This document shows positions 44,864 through 55,455 of a DNA stretch of 64,000 bases, piece after piece. The position numbers were made by a program, and so were the translations under genes. Source of the DNA: Azospirillum rugosum (lineage in GTDB: Bacteria > Pseudomonadota > Alphaproteobacteria > Azospirillales > Azospirillaceae). A model generated the notes under the pieces. The model saw nothing but the letters and a program-made list of their open reading frames with translations, had not been told where the DNA came from and ran no database searches. The stretch is from the NCBI RefSeq assembly GCF_017876155.1, contig NZ_JAGINP010000006.1, positions 124,001-188,000 of the forward strand, given 5' to 3'. Numbering within the stretch: position 1 is the first letter of the stretch; every line of letters starts with the position of its first letter.

Positions 44864-45874
44864 ATGGCGGCAATCAGGTACCAGCGCATTGGCGTGATCG
44901 GCGGCGGCGCCTGGGGCACGGCGCTGGCGTTGGCGGCGCTCCGCGCCGGGCGCGAGGCGGTGCTGTGGGCGCGGGAGCCCGCGGTGGTGGAGGCCATCAA
45001 CGGCGGGCGCGAGAACCGCGACTACCTGCCGGGCGTGCCGCTGCCCGCCGACCTGCGGGCGACCGGCGACCTGGCCGCGGTCGGCGCCTGCGACGCCGTC
45101 CTGCTGGTCACGCCGGCGCAGCATCTGCGCGCCGCCTGCGGCCAGTTGGCGCCCCATCTGCGCCCGGGAACCCCGGTGGTGATCTGCGCCAAGGGCATCG
45201 AGCTGGACAGCCACGTCCTGATGAGCGAGGCGGCGGAAGCCGCCCTGCCGGCGGGAACGCCGCTCGCCGTGCTGTCCGGCCCGACCTTCGCGGCGGAGGT
45301 GGCGCGCGGCCTGCCGACCGCGGTGACGCTGGCCTGCGCCGACCCGGCCGTCGGGGCCGCGCTGGTGGAGGCGCTGGGCAGCCGCACCTTCCGCCCCTAC
45401 CTGTCGGACGACGTGATCGGCTCCCAGGTCGGCGGGGCGGTGAAGAACGTGCTCGCCATCGCCTGCGGCGTGGTGGAGGGGCGCAAGCTCGGCGATAACG
45501 CGCGAGCGGCGCTGATCACCCGGGGTCTGGCGGAGATCTCACGGCTCGCCCTGGCGCTCGGCGGCCGGGCGGAGACGCTGATGGGGCTGTCGGGGCTGGG
45601 CGACCTGACGCTGACCTGCTCCAGCCTGCAATCGCGCAACATGTCGCTGGGCGCGGCGCTGGGCGCCGGCCGGACGCTGGCCGAGGTGCTGGGCGAGCGC
45701 CGGTCCGTGGCGGAGGGCGTCTACACCGCCGCCGCGGTGGTGGGGCTTGCCGCGCAAAAGGGCGTGGACATGCCGATCTGCGCGGCGGTGGACGCCATCC
45801 TGAACCACGGCGCCGGCCTGGACGACACCATCGCCGGCCTGCTCGCCCGCCCCTTCCGCGGCGAGGGGCATTGA
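44864..45874 (+). CDS. gpsA: Glycerol-3-phosphate dehydrogenase [NAD(P)+]
   Basis: 336 residues. Makes sn-glycerol 3-phosphate for phospholipid synthesis. N-terminal Rossmann motif IGVIGGGAWGTALA; ENRDYLPGVPLP; VICAKGIEL; VLSGPTFAAEVARGLPTAV; catalytic Lys in GGAVKNVLAIACG; GLSGLGDLTLTC. Third gene of the rightward tsaD-GNAT-gpsA set. Confidence 0.97.
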   Translation: MAAIRYQRIGVIGGGAWGTALALAALRAGREAVLWAREPAVVEAINGGRENRDYLPGVPLPADLRATGDLAAVGACDAVLLVTPAQHLRAACGQLAPHLRPGTPVVICAKGIELDSHVLMSEAAEAALPAGTPLAVLSGPTFAAEVARGLPTAVTLACADPAVGAALVEALGSRTFRPYLSDDVIGSQVGGAVKNVLAIACGVVEGRKLGDNARAALITRGLAEISRLALALGGRAETLMGLSGLGDLTLTCSSLQSRNMSLGAALGAGRTLAEVLGERRSVAEGVYTAAAVVGLAAQKGVDMPICAAVDAILNHGAGLDDTIAGLLARPFRGEGH

Positions 45875-45951
45875 TTTCCCGCATCGGGAACTGTTGCAAT
45901 GCCGGATGGATCGTGCGACGCTGAACGGGTTCCATGATCGGAGACCGTGCC

Positions 45952-46071
45952 ATGATCGCCCTGCCGCATCCCTTGTCCATGCTGGCGCCCCGCGCCACCG
46001 CGGCCCTGGACGCGTGGAGTGTGCGTGGCAAGGACCATTGCGGGGAGTGGATTAAACGAACCGGCATCTGA
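45952..46071 (+). CDS. Possible 39-residue small protein
   Basis: MIALPHPLSMLAPRATAALD opens a 39-residue frame ending WIKRTGI, with GGAGA six bases before the ATG. It lies in the 366-bp gap after gpsA, which otherwise holds the family B repeat. No homology is recognisable and codon statistics cannot decide at this length, so it may be spurious. Confidence 0.3.
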   Translation: MIALPHPLSMLAPRATAALDAWSVRGKDHCGEWIKRTGI

Positions 46072-46144
46072 AAGGGACCGCGCGGTCAAGGTCCCGCCGC
46101 CGGTGATCCGCGCGCCGTTCTTTTGGCTGTACAAATAGTAGACC

Positions 46145-46230
46145 CGTAGGTTGGGTGGAGCGCAGCGCAACCCAACAATCACCGGAATGAGACGGGTGTT
46201 GGGTTGCGCTGACGCTCCACCCAACCTACG
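46145..46230. repeat. Palindromic repeat, family B copy 3
   Basis: CGTAGGTTGGGTGGAGCG at the left and its perfect inverse CGCTCCACCCAACCTACG at the right, with inner CAACCCAAC and GTTGGGTTG pairing. It ends 11 bp from the chemoreceptor stop codon. Confidence 0.9.
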
Positions 46231-46240
46231 GCTCCAATCC

Positions 46241-47938
46241 TCACCAATCCTCGGGCATGCTCTCCGACAGTTCGCCGAGCAGGCGCAGCACCTCGTGCGA
46301 GGCGTCGTTGAGCTTGCCCAGCTCCGCCATGGCAAGTTCTTCCTTCCCCTCGGCCTTCAGGCGCAGGGCGGTCTTGCCGTGCTCGTGTACGCGGCGGTGC
46401 GAGGCTTCGAGCGCGCGGTAGGCCGGGGCGTTGCGGATCGCCGGGTTGTCCACCGACTCGTACCAGGCGCCGAGCCGGCAGGTCTGGTGATCGGCAAGCT
46501 CGTCCGCGGACAGGGAGAGCCGCCCCATCAGCGCGTCCACGATCTTCTTCTTGAAGACGACGTGGTCGATCTTGGCGATTTCGCAGAGCGCGCGGGGCGT
46601 CTTCAGGGTGGCGATCTGCTCCACCCGCTGGGCGATCGCGCTGTTGGAGCTGTTGACCGACTGGATCACGCTGCCGATCAGCGTGTCGTTGCGCGCCGCC
46701 ATGGTGGCCACGGTGCCGATCCCGCCGGAGATGCGGGTGGAGGTTTCCGACTGCTGGCCCAGGATGTCGGCGATCTCGTGCATGCGCCGGCCGACGTTGC
46801 CCACCTGCTCCGCCACCGTGGTCATTTCGGTGCCGGTCGCGGCGATCACCTCCTGGCCGCGGGCGACGGCGGCCCCGTTCTGCCGCATGGCCTCCACGAT
46901 GCTGGCCATTTCGCCGCGCAGCGCCTCGATGCGGCCGCGGATGTCTTCCGTCGCCTGGGCGGTCTGGTTGGCCAGCGCCTTCACCTCCGTCGCCACGACG
47001 GCAAACCCTTTTCCGGCCTCGCCCGCTCGCGCCGCCTCGATGGTGGCGTTCAGCGCCAGCAGGTTGGTCTGCTTGGAGATGGCGTCGATGGAAACGAGGA
47101 TTTCCCCGATGCGGTCCGACGCCGCGGCCAGATCGTCGATCTTCGCCGCGGTCTGCTCCACGGCGCCGGCGATGGCGCGCATGGTGTCCACCGCGTCGGT
47201 GGCGGCGGTCATCCCGCGGTGTACGGCGTCGCCGGCCGCCCGCGCGTCGTCGGACGCGCTCTGGCTGTTGCGGGCGATGGCCTCCACCGAGGTGACGAGG
47301 TCGGCGGCGGCCAGCGCGATGTCCTGGCCCTGTTCCTTCACGGCGCGGGCATCCCGGCTGAGTTCGGCCAGGGTCACCATCGCCTCGTTGGAGTTGATGG
47401 CGAAGTGCACGAGGCTCTTCAGGTTGTCGCTCATGTCGCGGCGCAGCTGCTCGTTCCGGCTCTGGTCGGCGTGCGCGGTCTCGTAGGCGGACAGCGTCAG
47501 TTCCAGATCCTGGCCGACCAGCCGGGTCAGCGCCGCCGCCGCACCCGGGACGCCCCGGCGGATCAGCCCGCCGCCCACGCCGTCCGCCAGCTCGATCAGG
47601 CGCGCCAGCATGAAGACGTAGGCGGTCACGTAGGCGTGCGGGGCAAGGCCGATGCGTGCGTGGGCGCGGCCGACCGCACGGGCGCGCTCCGCATAGGCCT
47701 CGGTGATCCCATCCGTCAGCAGGTTGGCCCAGTGCTGCTTCTGCTGCGCCTTCAGCCGCGGCAACAGGGATTCGTCCCCGATGTAGGCCCACAGCGCCGG
47801 GTTGGTGCGGATGAAGGCGTAGAACTCCTCGACAAGGCGGTCCAGCACACCGACAAGGCTCGGCGCGACGCGCCGCAGGGCGTTCTGGTCCTGCGCGCTC
47901 AACCGGGTCGAGGCAAGATCGCGTGCGTGGACCGCCAT
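46241..47938 (-). CDS. Soluble globin-coupled chemoreceptor with C-terminal CZB domain
   Basis: 565 residues, no membrane helix. N-terminal protoglobin domain (about 10-170) with the heme-proximal His in [16 protein letters not shown]. The methyl-accepting signalling domain (about 205-440) has the tip [20 protein letters not shown] followed by the [13 protein letters not shown] stretch. The C-terminal zinc-binding CZB domain (about 460-560) shows [24 protein letters not shown] and HRRVHEHGK. It should signal O2 (heme) and possibly zinc or hypochlorite to CheA. CAGGAG lies 7 bases before the chosen ATG. Transcribed against its neighbours gpsA and yciI. Confidence 0.93.
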   Translation of the reverse strand: MAVHARDLASTRLSAQDQNALRRVAPSLVGVLDRLVEEFYAFIRTNPALWAYIGDESLLPRLKAQQKQHWANLLTDGITEAYAERARAVGRAHARIGLAPHAYVTAYVFMLARLIELADGVGGGLIRRGVPGAAAALTRLVGQDLELTLSAYETAHADQSRNEQLRRDMSDNLKSLVHFAINSNEAMVTLAELSRDARAVKEQGQDIALAAADLVTSVEAIARNSQSASDDARAAGDAVHRGMTAATDAVDTMRAIAGAVEQTAAKIDDLAAASDRIGEILVSIDAISKQTNLLALNATIEAARAGEAGKGFAVVATEVKALANQTAQATEDIRGRIEALRGEMASIVEAMRQNGAAVARGQEVIAATGTEMTTVAEQVGNVGRRMHEIADILGQQSETSTRISGGIGTVATMAARNDTLIGSVIQSVNSSNSAIAQRVEQIATLKTPRALCEIAKIDHVVFKKKIVDALMGRLSLSADELADHQTCRLGAWYESVDNPAIRNAPAYRALEASHRRVHEHGKTALRLKAEGKEELAMAELGKLNDASHEVLRLLGELSESMPEDW

Positions 47939-48145
47939 GGGCATCTCCTGAAAAGGGATTGTTCGACGTCGTATGTGTTCTTTGCGCGATAAGCGCTCAA
48001 TCGCAGCAACCATAAAAGGCGAAAGGTTTACGTTTTGGAAGACATGGGCAGGGACGAAGCGTCGCACCTCGCTTGTCGCTGCACCTTCCGCGGCGCGCCC
48101 CGCTGCGCTAGGCTCGCCCGCCAATTCGAACGGGAAGGGTGACCC

Positions 48146-48430
48146 ATGCTTTACATGTTCCACTGCACCGACAAGGCGGGCGCGTCGCAGTTGCGCGTCG
48201 ACAACCGTCCGGCCCACCTGGCCTACCTGGAGTCCAACGCCGACCGCATCTTCGTCGCCGGGCCGCTGCTGTCGGACGACGGGCAGGGCATGGTCGGCAG
48301 CCTGCTGATCGTGGACTGCGCCGATGAGGCCGCCGCCAAGGCGTTCGCCGACGGCGACCCCTACGCCAAGGCCGGCCTGTTCGAAACCGTCGAGATCCGG
48401 GCGTGGCGCCGGGTCTACCCGAAGGCCTGA
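48146..48430 (+). CDS. YciI family protein
   Basis: 94 residues. Ferredoxin-like fold with the conserved His of [10 protein letters not shown] and acidic [17 protein letters not shown], the YciI signature. Enzymatic role is undefined in the family (dechlorinase-like site). The EVE-domain gene starts 17 bp after it, a pairing common in alphaproteobacteria. Confidence 0.92.
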   Translation: MLYMFHCTDKAGASQLRVDNRPAHLAYLESNADRIFVAGPLLSDDGQGMVGSLLIVDCADEAAAKAFADGDPYAKAGLFETVEIRAWRRVYPKA

Positions 48431-48447
48431 GCGGGGGACGGACGGCG

Positions 48448-48861
48448 ATGGCCCGTTGGCTTCTGAAGTCGGAGCCCTTCAAATATTCGTGGGACCGCAT
48501 GGTCGCCGACGGCACCACCCATTGGGACGGCGTGCGCAACCACCAGGCCTCGAACAACCTGAAGGCCATGAAGGTCGGCGACCGCGCCTTCTTCTACCAC
48601 TCGAACGAGGGGCTGGAGGTGGTCGGCGTCGTCGAGATCGCGCGGGAATACTACCCGGACCCGAGCGACGAGGCGGGCCGCTTCGGCATGGTGGACGTGC
48701 GGGCGCTGATGCCCGTGAAGACGCCCGTCACGCTGAAGACCATGAAGACCGACCCGCTGTTGCAGAACATGGCGCTGGTGCGGCAGTCGCGCCTGTCCGT
48801 CTGCCCGGTCAGCGACGACGAATGGGCGCATGTCTGCGCGCTCGCGGGGATCGAGGCGTAG
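48448..48861 (+). CDS. EVE domain-containing protein
   Basis: 137 residues. Begins [18 protein letters not shown], then [20 protein letters not shown] and [18 protein letters not shown]: the EVE/PUA-like fold that reads modified bases in DNA or RNA. Shine-Dalgarno GGGGGACGG upstream. In other bacteria EVE proteins occur in modification-dependent restriction or in RNA metabolism; here the housekeeping context favours RNA. Confidence 0.93.
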   Translation: MARWLLKSEPFKYSWDRMVADGTTHWDGVRNHQASNNLKAMKVGDRAFFYHSNEGLEVVGVVEIAREYYPDPSDEAGRFGMVDVRALMPVKTPVTLKTMKTDPLLQNMALVRQSRLSVCPVSDDEWAHVCALAGIEA

Positions 48862-48955
48862 GGAAACGGCCACGGGGGCGGTTCGGCGGGCATCCGCCGG
48901 GCGCCCCCGCAAGGCCCCTGCGGCATTGTGCGAAAGTAGGATGCGGCCGGCCGGG

Positions 48956-49198
48956 CTACTCGGCCGGTTCGCAGATCACCGCCTGGAAATCCAGGGTGGC
49001 CTGAAGCATGCGGCGGGCCAGGGCGCGCACCTCCGCCGCGGACTGGGCGGGGCTGGTCCCGAAGCCGGGACCCGCATCGGGAAGCGCGCGCAGAGTCGCG
49101 TCGATCACCATCAGGTTGGTGCGGTCGCTCATCTCGGTGAGCCGGCCGATCAGGTCCGAAGCGTCGGCCGTGCCGTCCGCGTTGGTCGTGGTGGCCAT
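48956..49198 (-). CDS. 80-residue protein resembling an isolated chemoreceptor signalling tip
   Basis: 80 residues from ATG, with GGAGCGAG 5 bases upstream. Residues about 12-60 (LIGRLTEMSDRTNLMVIDAT, then LRA, AGPGF and AAEVRALARR) line up with the hairpin tip of methyl-accepting proteins: [17 protein letters not shown]-x-GF and EV-x-ALA. Compare the same segment of the receptor at 46241. No sensor, membrane or methylation helices are present. It could bind CheW/CheA or be a receptor remnant under separate use. The similarity is by eye and partial. Confidence 0.68.
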   Translation of the reverse strand: MATTTNADGTADASDLIGRLTEMSDRTNLMVIDATLRALPDAGPGFGTSPAQSAAEVRALARRMLQATLDFQAVICEPAE

Positions 49199-49485
49199 GT
49201 CGCTCGCTCCGCCCAAATCACACGCATGTCCGGTTCACGCCGCACGCTAACGATGCCGGGTTAAGGGGCCGTTAAGCGCCTGTGGAATGCCGCCCGGGCC
49301 GGGGCAGGCGTCAAGGTGGGGCCGGCGGTCGACTGGTCGGTCATCTGGGTGGTCATCGGGGCGCGTCAAATAGTCGCGGCCCTTCTCTCATCCTTTCGCA
49401 TCAGGTTTCAAAACATCAGGCGTTGCGTCGCAACAAAGTGGGGTCATAAGACCCGATTGGGCTGGTGGACAATCGGCCGTTCTGC

Positions 49486-49514
49486 TTGTGGAGGCGGGAA
49501 CTTGTGTGGATAAT
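49486..49514 (+). promoter_or_regulatory. Candidate promoter of acs
   Basis: TTGTGG at 49486-49491, 17-bp spacer, GATAAT at 49509-49514. Just downstream is a perfect 7-bp inverted repeat GAGTGGC-CGGCC-GCCACTC (49529-49547). The rest of the 402-bp gap from 49199 to 49600 has lower GC near 49375-49450 but no gene I can support. Confidence 0.45.
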
Positions 49515-49600
49515 GAACGGCAACAGGGGAGTGGCCGGCCGCCACTCTCTCAAGCCCTTCAGGGTCTAACCAGAAGCACTACCGGGGGAATCGCGAGCCA

Positions 49601-51541
<1,941 letters not shown>

Positions 51542-51571
51542 TCGGCGGCGTTCATCGGGAAATAACGACGG

Positions 51572-51605
51572 ACCGGGGGCCTTTTGGGCCCCCGGTTTCG
51601 TTTTG
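51572..51605 (+). terminator. Rho-independent terminator after acs
   Basis: Ten-bp stem ACCGGGGGCC with GGCCCCCGGT-type pairing around TTTT(G), followed by TTCGTTTT. Confidence 0.88.
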
Positions 51606-51688
51606 CGCCCATTTCCCGGATGGGAACGGTGCTTCCGCCACCCTGTTGTGTCGCCAATCCTTTCTTGGAACGGGCGTAAAGGGCGGCG

Positions 51689-52525
51689 ATGCGGATCCAT
51701 CACCTGAACTGCGGCACCATGTGCCCGGTCGGCGGGCGGCTGTTCGACGGCAGCAGTCCTGGCATGACCGCGCATCTCGTCTGCCATTGCCTGCTGATCG
51801 AGACGGAGCAGGGCCTCGTCCTCGTCGACACCGGCTTCGGCGTGCGCGACGTGCGGGACACCCGCCAGCGGCTCAGCCCGCTGTTCGTCGCGATGAACCG
51901 CATCCAGCTGCGAGAGGAGGACACGGCCCTGCGCGCCGTGGAACGGCTGGGCTTCCAGGCCTCGGACGTCCGGCACATCGTGGCGACGCACCTCGATTTC
52001 GACCACGCCGGCGGCATCGAGGATTTCCCCAACGCCACCGTGCACGTCTTCGGCCGCGAATTGGAGGCGGCGCGGGCGCAGCGGCGCGGCTTCATCGCCT
52101 CCCAGCGCTACCGCCCGCACCAATGGGACGAGGCGGTGAACTGGCAGGCCTACGAGGCCGGCGGGGAGCCCTGGTTCGGCTTCGAGGCGGTGCGCGACCT
52201 GAAGGGGCTGCCGCCGGAGATCCTGCTGGTCCCGCTGCCCGGCCACACCTGGGGCCACTGCGGCGTGGCGGTGCAGGGTGATGGCCGGCGCGGCGAAGGC
52301 GGCTGGCTGCTGCTGGCCGGCGACGCCTACTTCTACCACGGCGAGATGGACCCGCAGCGCCCGCACTGCCCGCCGGGCATGCGCGCCTACCAGCGCCTGA
52401 TGGAGGTCGACCACGCCGCCCGCATCGCCAACCAGGACCGCCTGCGCAGCCTCGTCCGCGACCACGCCGGCGCGGTGCGCGTCGTTTGCTCCCACGACCG
52501 GGTGGAGTTGGATCGCTGCCGGTGA
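51689..52525 (+). CDS. MBL-fold metallo-hydrolase
   Basis: 278 residues. Zinc motif THLDFDHAGG (HxDxDH) about 98-107, then LPGHTWGHCG, AGDAYFYH and a C-terminal VVCSHD His. This set is seen in metallo-beta-lactamase-fold hydrolases such as lactonases; the opening MRIHHLNCGTMCPVGGR with a FDG loop also fits the lactonase-like branch. Substrate unknown. Convergent with the SNase-like gene. Confidence 0.88.
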   Translation: MRIHHLNCGTMCPVGGRLFDGSSPGMTAHLVCHCLLIETEQGLVLVDTGFGVRDVRDTRQRLSPLFVAMNRIQLREEDTALRAVERLGFQASDVRHIVATHLDFDHAGGIEDFPNATVHVFGRELEAARAQRRGFIASQRYRPHQWDEAVNWQAYEAGGEPWFGFEAVRDLKGLPPEILLVPLPGHTWGHCGVAVQGDGRRGEGGWLLLAGDAYFYHGEMDPQRPHCPPGMRAYQRLMEVDHAARIANQDRLRSLVRDHAGAVRVVCSHDRVELDRCR

Positions 52526-52535
52526 GAGGCAGAGC

Positions 52536-53024
52536 TTATCCCACCACCCCGTCGCACCAGGACTGGCGGCTTTCGCCGTGGTAGGGGCGGGCGAGGCCGG
52601 CCTTGATCAGGGATTCCGACAGGTCGGCGCCGCTGGTGGTCACCACGCGGGCGCGGACGCGGCCGCCGTACTTGTCCGGCTGCACGTCCATCAGGCTGAC
52701 CAGGCTGGCGCCGATCAGCTTGCGCGCCATGTCGCGCGCGGCCTCCGCCATGTCCTTCTCGCGGGCGCAGCGGGCGCGCATCTCCGGCGCGTCCATGCCG
52801 TCCACCCGCACGTTGGTTTCCACGACCTGCCCCAGCCAGATGGTCGCGCGCACGGTGAGCGTGTCGCCGTCCACCACCTCCAGCACCTCCGCCGGGATCG
52901 GGCCGGGCAGAAGGGGCGGGGCGCTCGTCGCCGGGCCGGCGGCAACGGCCAGCGCGACGCCCGCCAAGACGGCCATCAGGACAACCGCTGGGGAACAGCG
53001 GAAGCGACATGATTCGGCGTGCAT
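52536..53024 (-). CDS. Exported thermonuclease (SNase)-like protein
   Basis: 162 residues. A hydrophobic signal sequence (SPAVVLMAVLAGVALAVAAG) precedes an SNase-like OB fold: VLEVVDGDTLTVRA, VRVDGMDAPEMRARC and KYGGRVRARVVTTSG. The catalytic Asp-Arg-Glu set of staphylococcal nuclease is only partly evident, so activity is uncertain. Likely periplasmic. Its own promoter is predicted at 53069-53097. Confidence 0.86.
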   Translation of the reverse strand: MHAESCRFRCSPAVVLMAVLAGVALAVAAGPATSAPPLLPGPIPAEVLEVVDGDTLTVRATIWLGQVVETNVRVDGMDAPEMRARCAREKDMAEAARDMARKLIGASLVSLMDVQPDKYGGRVRARVVTTSGADLSESLIKAGLARPYHGESRQSWCDGVVG

Positions 53025-53068
53025 GCGCGGTTCCCTTCGCGTTGGGCGAGCGCCCGGGTTGCGCGGCG

Positions 53069-53097
53069 AGGATAGCGCGCGAACAGGAACGTATCAA
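53069..53097 (-). promoter_or_regulatory. Promoter of the SNase-like gene
   Basis: On the minus strand TTGATA (53097-53092), 17-bp spacer, TATCCT (53074-53069); predicted leader about 40 nt. Confidence 0.58.
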
Positions 53098-53117
53098 GCA
53101 CGACTTAGGTATTGTAT

Positions 53118-53160
53118 CCTGCATTCATATGTATTCGTGCCCTTGATGAGCGAATGCAGG
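53118..53160. repeat. 9-bp inverted repeat between sdhAF4 and the SNase-like gene
   Basis: CCTGCATTC at 53118-53126 and GAATGCAGG at 53152-53160 are perfect inverse complements around 25 bases. It lies 20 bp upstream of the SNase promoter and 24 bp after the sdhAF4 stop, so it could be an operator for the former or a weak terminator for the latter. Confidence 0.5.
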
Positions 53161-53183
53161 CAGTCGATCCTAACGTGTGCGCA

Positions 53184-53372
53184 TCAAAAGTCGGAGCAGC
53201 GTCCCTTGAACTCCCAATCGCCGTAGCGGGTCGGTTCCGGTCCCTTCGGGCCGCCGATCTCGCCGGGCTTCTGCTCGGGGCCCTTCAGGGTCGTTTCGGT
53301 GTCGGTGGAAGAGGCGTCGGCGGTCTGGTCGTCGATCGCCGCGTCGTCGGGTGCGGAGGTCTTGTCGGTCAT
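53184..53372 (-). CDS. Succinate dehydrogenase assembly factor 4 homologue (DUF1674)
   Basis: 62 residues from MTDKTSAP. The C-terminal signature [20 protein letters not shown] followed by SDF defines DUF1674/SdhAF4, which binds flavinylated SdhA and protects it during succinate dehydrogenase assembly. The N-terminal half is acidic and disordered. It is not beside sdh genes here but upstream of and divergent from htpX. Confidence 0.9.
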   Translation of the reverse strand: MTDKTSAPDDAAIDDQTADASSTDTETTLKGPEQKPGEIGGPKGPEPTRYGDWEFKGRCSDF

Positions 53373-53516
53373 GGCCGTGATATGGGGCGGGGTGCGGTGG
53401 GTTGCCATCTTGAACGGTGCCTTGCCCCTAGCCCATATCACCCCCGACGAGCCGCGGGAAGGCCCATGGGGTTACTCCTGTCGCGCGCTGACCGACCAGG
53501 CTTCCGGATCGACGCC

Positions 53517-54407
53517 ATGACCAGCTACGTGAAGACCACCATTCTCCTCGCCGGCCTGACCGCCCTGTTCATGGCCATCGGCTACCTGATCGGCGGCAAG
53601 GGCGGCATGATGATCGCCTTCCTGATGGCGCTCGGCGTCAACCTGTTCAGCTACTGGAATTCGGGCGACATGGTCCTGTCCATGTACGGCGCGCGGCAGG
53701 TGGACGGCTACACCGCGCCGGAGTTCCACGGCATCGTCCAGCGCCTGGCGGAGCGCGCCGGCCTGCCCATGCCGCGGGTCTTCATCATCGAGAACGACCA
53801 GCCCAACGCCTTCGCCACAGGCCGCGGTCCGGAGCACGCGGCGGTCGCCGCCACCACCGGCCTGCTGCGCATGCTGAGCCCGGAGGAGATCGCCGGCGTG
53901 ATGGCGCACGAGCTGGCCCACGTGAAGAACCGCGACACGCTGGTCATGACGATCACCGCGACGATTGCCGGCGCCATCTCCATGATCGCCAACTTCGGCA
54001 TGTTCTTCGGCGCTTCGTCGTCGAGTGACGGGGATGGGCGGGACGGCAACCCGCTGGGCATGATCGGCGGCATCCTGGTCGCCATCCTGGCGCCCTTCGC
54101 CGCCATGATCGTGCAGATGGCCATCAGCCGCACCCGCGAGTACGAGGCCGACCGCATCGGCGCGGAAATCTGCGGCCGCCCGCTGTGGCTGGCCGACGCG
54201 CTGACCAGCATCCACGCCTACGCCAACCAAATCCCCAACCACCAGGCCGAGGCCAACCCGGCCACCGCCCACCTGTTCATCGCCAACCCGCTGCACGGTC
54301 GCGGCGCCGACAGCCTGTTCTCCACCCACCCCAACATGGAGGAGCGGGTTCGCCGCCTGCGCGAGATGGCCGGCGCCGGTACGTCTTGGCGCGGTCCCTG
54401 GGGCTGA
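53517..54407 (+). CDS. htpX: Protease HtpX (M48 membrane metallopeptidase)
   Basis: 296 residues. Two N-terminal membrane helices ([39 protein letters not shown]), zinc motif [12 protein letters not shown], two further helices and the downstream Glu in [11 protein letters not shown]. Degrades misfolded inner-membrane proteins with FtsH. The start is the ATG of MTSYVKTT; an in-frame Met at 53466 is possible. Divergent from sdhAF4 with 144 bp between starts. Confidence 0.96.
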   Translation: MTSYVKTTILLAGLTALFMAIGYLIGGKGGMMIAFLMALGVNLFSYWNSGDMVLSMYGARQVDGYTAPEFHGIVQRLAERAGLPMPRVFIIENDQPNAFATGRGPEHAAVAATTGLLRMLSPEEIAGVMAHELAHVKNRDTLVMTITATIAGAISMIANFGMFFGASSSSDGDGRDGNPLGMIGGILVAILAPFAAMIVQMAISRTREYEADRIGAEICGRPLWLADALTSIHAYANQIPNHQAEANPATAHLFIANPLHGRGADSLFSTHPNMEERVRRLREMAGAGTSWRGPWG

Positions 54408-54492
54408 TCGCCTCGCGATAGGGATTGCGCTATGAGGTGCGTAATACTACCTTCCGGCTGCCAAGCGATCCGGTGGCAGCCAGGGGGAAAGC

Positions 54493-55425
54493 ATGTCCGA
54501 GGCCACGAAGTACCGTCTCGTCACCCGGTCCGATTTCGACGGGCTGGTCTGCGCCGTGCTCCTGAAGGAGCTGGACATCCTCGACGAGATCAAGTTCGTG
54601 CATCCCAAGGACATGCAGGACGGCAAAATCGAGATCTCCGGCCGCGACATCACGACGAACCTTCCCTATGTCTCTGGCGTCCATCTGGCCTTCGACCACC
54701 ACCTGTCGGAGACGCTGCGCGTCGGTCAGCAGGACAACCACATCATCCAGGCCGACGCGCCGTCGGCGGCGCGCGTCGTCTACAACTACTACGGCGGCAA
54801 GGAACGCTTCCCCGGCATCTCCGACGAGATGATGGCGGCGGTGGACCAGGCGGACTCCGCCCAATACGGGATCGAGGATATCCTGAAGCCGCAGGGCTGG
54901 GCGCTGCTGAACTTCATCATGGACGCGCGCACCGGGCTCGGCCGCTTCCGGGATTTCCGCATCTCCAACTACCAGCTGATGATGGAGCTGATCGACGCCT
55001 GCCGGAACCACGGCATCGACGAGATCCTGGCCCTGCCCGACGTGAAGGAGCGGGTGGACCTCTACGCCGAGCATGAGCCGAAATTCTCCAACCAGCTGGC
55101 CCGCTGCACCACCATGCGCGGCAACGTGGTGGTCGTCGACCTGCGGCGGGAGGAGACGATCTACGCCGGCAACCGCTTCATGATCTACGCCATGTACCCG
55201 GAGGCCAACGTCTCGATCCACGTCCTCTGGGGCCTGAAGCAGCAGAACACGGTGCTGGCCTGCGGCAAGTCGATCATCAACCGCAGTTCCCGCACCAACA
55301 TCGGCCCGCTGATGCTGGAATACGGCGGCGGCGGGCACGAGGCCGCCGGCACCTGCCAGGTGGACAACGACAAGGCCGACGCGGTGCTGGAGGAGATCGT
55401 CGCGCGGATGCGCGCCGACGGCTGA
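54493..55425 (+). CDS. DHH family phosphoesterase (exopolyphosphatase-like)
   Basis: 310 residues. N-terminal DHH domain begins YRLVTRSDFDGLVCAVLL (metal-binding Asp), then LAFDHHLSE (DHH motif) and AVDQADSAQYG. C-terminal DHHA1 domain carries YGGGGHEAAGTCQ. Family members cleave nanoRNA, c-di-AMP, pAp or polyphosphate; none can be chosen from sequence. GGGGGAAA Shine-Dalgarno; a GGCTGCC/GGCAGCC hairpin (54456-54481) precedes it. Confidence 0.88.
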   Translation: MSEATKYRLVTRSDFDGLVCAVLLKELDILDEIKFVHPKDMQDGKIEISGRDITTNLPYVSGVHLAFDHHLSETLRVGQQDNHIIQADAPSAARVVYNYYGGKERFPGISDEMMAAVDQADSAQYGIEDILKPQGWALLNFIMDARTGLGRFRDFRISNYQLMMELIDACRNHGIDEILALPDVKERVDLYAEHEPKFSNQLARCTTMRGNVVVVDLRREETIYAGNRFMIYAMYPEANVSIHVLWGLKQQNTVLACGKSIINRSSRTNIGPLMLEYGGGGHEAAGTCQVDNDKADAVLEEIVARMRADG

Positions 55426-55455
55426 CAAACGCCGCCCCGGACGCGGAGAGGCGCC

